From: Candidatus Methylomirabilota bacterium
Lineage (GTDB): Bacteria; Methylomirabilota; Methylomirabilia; Methylomirabilales; JACPAU01
Length of the DNA: 8,073 nt
Assembly (NCBI GenBank): GCA_023249205.1
Contig: JAHFDC010000024.1
Span: 1 to 8,073, forward strand
Direction of reading: 5' to 3'
Shown: in pieces, positions 6,067-8,073 of the stretch
Layout of the letters: each line of letters opens with the position of its first letter
How positions within the stretch are numbered: position 1 is the first letter of the stretch
Program-made: the position numbers and the translations under genes
Notes under the pieces: model-generated
What the model was told of the DNA's origin: nothing
What the model saw: the letters and a program-made list of their open reading frames with translations, nothing else
The model's database searches: none

Positions 6067-7038
6067 TCAGGTCTCCCAAATGTCAGGATTGATGGCCATG
6101 GTGGGGCGCCGTCCCTCCAAGGCCATCAGGACCTGCTCGGCAGCCGTGATGGCCATCCGGCGCATGCTGTCCTCCGTGTGGGCGGCGACGTGCGGAGTGA
6201 TGAGGACCTGCTCGAGCGGGAGCAGGGGGTTGTCGGGGGTGGGAGGTTCCGGCTCCGTCACGTCAATCCCTGCCCCGGCGAGCCGCCCGGCCCGGAGCGC
6301 CTCGGCCAGCGCCCCATCGTCAATGAGCCCGCCGCGGGAGGTGTTCACCAGGATCGCTCCCGGTTTCATCAGGGCGAGAGTCTCCCGATTGACGAGGTGA
6401 CGGGTCTCCCGCGTCAGGGGCGCGTGCAACGTCACCACGTCCGCCGCCTGAAGGAGGGCGGTGAGGCCCACCGGTTCGGCGCCCCGCCGCCGGATCTCCT
6501 CGGGCGAGAGGGCCGGGTCGTGGCCCAGCCGGCGCATCCCGAAGGCGGTCGCCAGTTCCGCCACGCGCGTCCCGACCCGCCCCATCCCCACGATGCCCAG
6601 CGTCCGCCCGTGAAGCCCCGCGTACAGCGTCTCCCGATGGGCCTCCCAGGCGCCTCGCCGGACGGCAGCGTTCACCGCCACCACGCGGCGCGCTACCGCC
6701 AGCATCAGCAGGAAAGCATGCTCCGCTACCGCGTCGGTGTTGGCGCCGAGCGTGACGCAGACCGGGATCCGCCGCCGCGTCGCCGCGGCCACGTCCACGT
6801 TGTCCACCCCCACGCCGTGCCGGGCGATGACCTTCAGGCGAGGGCAGCGCATCAGCAGGGACTCCGTCACGCGGCCCTTCATCCGGAGGATGAGGCCGTC
6901 CGCCTCGGCCAAGGCCTCGGCGAGGCCGGCCTCGTCGTGGCTCGCGGCATAGCGCACCGCCGCCGCCCGCGTGAGGACGGCCACCCCCTCCGCGTGAATG
7001 GGCTCCGTCAGGCAGACGACGAAGCGGCTGGTCCCCAC
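6067..7038 (-). CDS. D-isomer-specific 2-hydroxyacid dehydrogenase (phosphoglycerate dehydrogenase-like)
   Basis: A 323-residue cytoplasmic NAD-dependent oxidoreductase that should interconvert a D-2-hydroxyacid and its 2-oxoacid. The split catalytic domain (~1-100 and ~295-323) flanks a Rossmann domain with GMGRVG (151-156). Asp174 at the end of the second strand favours NAD over NADP. The catalytic triad is complete: Arg235 in NTSRGG, Glu264 in TEPEP and His283 in TPHVAAHT. HGVGVDNVD (74-82) is the typical substrate-loop region. Length fits glyoxylate/hydroxypyruvate reductases and the short form of SerA without the ACT domain. Substrate (3-phosphoglycerate, hydroxypyruvate, glyoxylate or other) cannot be told. 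The GTG start (7036-7038) is preceded by AGGAGGTGA, an excellent ribosome site with AGGAGG 10 nt away. It is third in an operon, 40 nt after the TPR lipoprotein gene, with no obvious functional link to it. Confidence 0.93.
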   Translation of the reverse strand: MGTSRFVVCLTEPIHAEGVAVLTRAAAVRYAASHDEAGLAEALAEADGLILRMKGRVTESLLMRCPRLKVIARHGVGVDNVDVAAATRRRIPVCVTLGANTDAVAEHAFLLMLAVARRVVAVNAAVRRGAWEAHRETLYAGLHGRTLGIVGMGRVGTRVAELATAFGMRRLGHDPALSPEEIRRRGAEPVGLTALLQAADVVTLHAPLTRETRHLVNRETLALMKPGAILVNTSRGGLIDDGALAEALRAGRLAGAGIDVTEPEPPTPDNPLLPLEQVLITPHVAAHTEDSMRRMAITAAEQVLMALEGRRPTMAINPDIWET

Positions 7039-7078
7039 AGCACCCTCACCTCCTCAGGCACCCACCTGCCGCCGGCTG

Positions 7079-7762
7079 TCAGCGACCCCCGGACGGACTC
7101 AGCAAGGCGGCAGCTTGCTCCGCAACCAGCGCCGCGTCTACCTCCCCGGCCTCGCGGAGGACGGCGGCCAGATGGCCGTACAGTTGCCGGCGGAGAGCGG
7201 CGTCTGCCTCCGGGGCCGCGGTGAGCGCCAAATCCAGCTCGGCCCTGGCACCGGCCAGATCCCCGCGCCGCTTCGCGAGCAGGGCCAGTGTGTCCCGGAC
7301 GTACGGGGCAAGGCGTGGCTCGCGGGCGAGCGCCTCCCGCGCCAGCACCTCCGCCTCCTCCGGGCCCTTCCCCTGCATCAGCAGGGCCCAGGCCAGGTTG
7401 TTGCGGAGGAGCGCGCTCTCCGGCTCATGGCGGAGCGCCCGGCGGAAGTACGCCTCGGCCTGATCCGGCCGCCCCTCCGCCACGGCCAGGTTCCCCAGGC
7501 CGAGGAGGGGCCCAGCCGACTCCCCGGCTGTCAGGGCCGCCTCGTACTCCGCGCGGGCCAATTCGGCCTTCCCCTGCGCCTCGTAGGCGGCTCCGAGCGC
7601 CGTGTGCTCCTCCGGGCTCAGGGGGTCCTTGAGGACGACCAGGCGGGGGAAGGCCCCGCAGGCCTCAAGCAGGAGGAGACCCGCCAGGAGGGCCGCCCGG
7701 GGGACGCTCCACCACGAGGGCCCAGTGACCCGAGGCCTGCCAGCGCCACGCAAAGTCGTCAT
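7079..7762 (-). CDS. TPR-repeat lipoprotein
   Basis: A 227-residue protein. A basic n-region (MTTLRGAGRPRVTG...) leads into a hydrophobic core AALLAGLLLLEA and Cys35, giving the lipobox LEAC. Glu at -2 is unusual, so lipidation is likely but not certain. After the PRLVVLKDPLSPEEH linker come about five tetratricopeptide repeats (~50-82, 84-115, 119-151, 153-185, 190-222) with typical LGxAYExQG, LGLGN and NNLAWALL helices. TPR lipoproteins of this kind act as protein-protein scaffolds at the cell envelope. The frame is open up to 7933, but sequence before 7762 belongs to the C39 gene in another frame. The ATG at 7760-7762 is the last in-frame ATG before the signal peptide, with only a distant GGGAG, so translational coupling is likely. 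The first 98 bp overlap the upstream gene. A fused C39-TPR protein split by a frameshift is the alternative; the separate signal peptide argues against it. Confidence 0.82.
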   Translation of the reverse strand: MTTLRGAGRPRVTGPSWWSVPRAALLAGLLLLEACGAFPRLVVLKDPLSPEEHTALGAAYEAQGKAELARAEYEAALTAGESAGPLLGLGNLAVAEGRPDQAEAYFRRALRHEPESALLRNNLAWALLMQGKGPEEAEVLAREALAREPRLAPYVRDTLALLAKRRGDLAGARAELDLALTAAPEADAALRRQLYGHLAAVLREAGEVDAALVAEQAAALLSPSGGR

Positions 7763-7979
7763 AGGGGAAGACCCGCTCCCGGTGCCGGCCATCGTGGGCC
7801 AGGAAGGCGCGCGGGCCGTCGGCGTACCCGACCAGGACGACGTAGTGCCAGGCCGGGACCAGGCGCGAGCCGACGTTGAGCAGGGCGATGACCGGGCGGC
7901 CCGCCCGCAGCGCCCCTGTGGAGGGGCCGGCACAGGAAACGAGCAGGAGGATTCCGACCGCGAGCAGCAGAAGCCTCAT
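7665..7979 (-). CDS. Short lipoprotein with C-terminal half of a C39-like peptidase domain (Cys half absent)
   Basis: A 104-residue protein. Residues 1-16 are a lipoprotein signal peptide ending in the lipobox LVSC (Cys16). After only about eight residues it enters the second half of a C39-like peptidase fold: AGRPVIALLNVG, then WHYVVLVGY with the catalytic-type His45, HDG with Asp63, FPYDDFAWRW, and GHWALVVERPP. Complete C39-like lipoproteins carry roughly 100 further residues with a Q...CG catalytic cysteine before this point. None is present here or in another frame. It may be a non-catalytic remnant, a naturally minimal domain, or the result of an in-frame deletion. The ATG at 7977-7979 has no Shine-Dalgarno but overlaps the stop of a six-codon upstream frame. 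C39/TPR lipoprotein pairs of this type occur in other bacteria, as separate or fused proteins, which supports the pairing with the next gene. Confidence 0.75.
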   Translation of the reverse strand: MRLLLLAVGILLLVSCAGPSTGALRAGRPVIALLNVGSRLVPAWHYVVLVGYADGPRAFLAHDGRHRERVFPYDDFAWRWQASGHWALVVERPPGGPPGGSPPA

Positions 7980-7996
7980 GAGCGGATGTTGGCCAT
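7976..7996 (-). CDS. Possible six-codon leader peptide coupled to the lipoprotein start
   Basis: On the minus strand an ATG (7994-7996), 7 nt after a GGAG, opens a frame reading M-A-N-I-R-S. Its TGA stop (7976-7978) overlaps the lipoprotein ATG as ATGA. The lipoprotein start itself lacks a ribosome site, so ribosomes terminating here could restart on it. This is inferred from arrangement only; six codons can occur by chance. Confidence 0.35.
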   Translation of the reverse strand: MANIRS

Positions 7997-8037
7997 CGGG
8001 TGTCTCCGCGGAGCGCGATGCTCCTGCACGAGGTGGT

Positions 8038-8066
8038 ATCTTAGCGAATGCCCCCGGTCGCGACAA
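8038..8066 (-). promoter_or_regulatory. Sigma-70-type promoter of the C39/TPR/dehydrogenase operon
   Basis: Minus strand: -35 TTGTCG (8061-8066), a 17-nt spacer, and -10 TAAGAT (8038-8043). Each hexamer matches consensus at four of six positions. The predicted transcription start is near 8031, giving a ~52-nt leader that includes a GGAGC/GCTCC hairpin (8010-8024) and the short leader frame. The TTG at 8066 that would lengthen the lipoprotein frame is part of the -35 box and is therefore not a likely start. Confidence 0.5.
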
Positions 8067-8073
8067 GGATCAG

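Noticed and set aside
7763..7933. 57-residue N-terminal extension of the TPR frame
   Set aside because: It is an S/T/R/G-rich shadow of the C39-like coding frame and would place the lipoprotein signal peptide far inside the protein.
7079..7979. Single C39-TPR fusion gene broken by a frameshift
   Set aside because: The TPR part has its own basic n-region, hydrophobic core and lipobox-type cysteine, which a fused internal linker would not need. It remains the main alternative and is stated as such.
1..8073. tRNA, rRNA, CRISPR array, insertion sequence or phage genes
   Set aside because: Searched by eye on both strands. No cloverleaf, repeat-spacer pattern, transposase or integrase motif, or terminal inverted repeats were found.

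Overview
This is a GC-rich (roughly 70 % by eye), densely coded bacterial chromosome segment. It uses alternative start codons freely (GTG for the ABC ATPase, the dehydrogenase and the small exported protein; probably TTG for the PilZ protein). It shows several sigma-70-type promoters with 17-nt spacers. Lipoproteins, tandem PilZ domains and a LolD/YbbA-type ABC exporter point to a diderm bacterium. The style resembles NC10/Rokubacteria, Deltaproteobacteria or Acidobacteria, but no phylogenetic marker is present, so this is only an impression. I see no rRNA, tRNA, CRISPR array, transposase, integrase or phage gene.

Left block (76-5155, minus strand): an apparent operon read leftwards as DUF309 protein -> ABC ATPase -> FtsX-type double permease -> tandem-PilZ protein. 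Spacing is 12 nt between DUF309 and ATPase, and stop and start overlap between ATPase and permease. The PilZ gene has a 98-nt gap and what looks like its own promoter. The ATPase and permease resemble the YbbA/YbbP and LolCDE/MacB group, which act on substrates at the inner membrane or periplasmic face rather than importing solutes. The PilZ protein is a candidate c-di-GMP reader.

Centre (5172-5718): two promoters lie back to back. One drives the DUF309 operon leftwards with an almost leaderless mRNA. The other drives an 88-codon exported-protein gene rightwards through a ~100-nt leader that carries a symmetric cluster of four TGTCC/GGACA half-sites. One or two terminators follow that small gene.

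Convergent intergenic region (5719-6066): no gene is visible. It is lower in GC than the rest, with a core of about one-third GC. It holds two perfect DnaA boxes in the same orientation 202 bp apart and several perfect short palindromes. It could be a DnaA-binding locus (origin-like or DnaA-titrating), but its convergent setting argues against a simple oriC.

Right block (6067-8066, minus strand): a second leftward operon starts from a promoter at the right edge. It encodes a very short lipoprotein that carries only the C-terminal half of a C39-like peptidase domain, then a TPR lipoprotein whose signal peptide is encoded out of frame inside the end of the first gene, then a D-2-hydroxyacid dehydrogenase with all catalytic residues. 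The half-C39 gene and the 98-bp overlap are the most unusual protein-coding features in the window.
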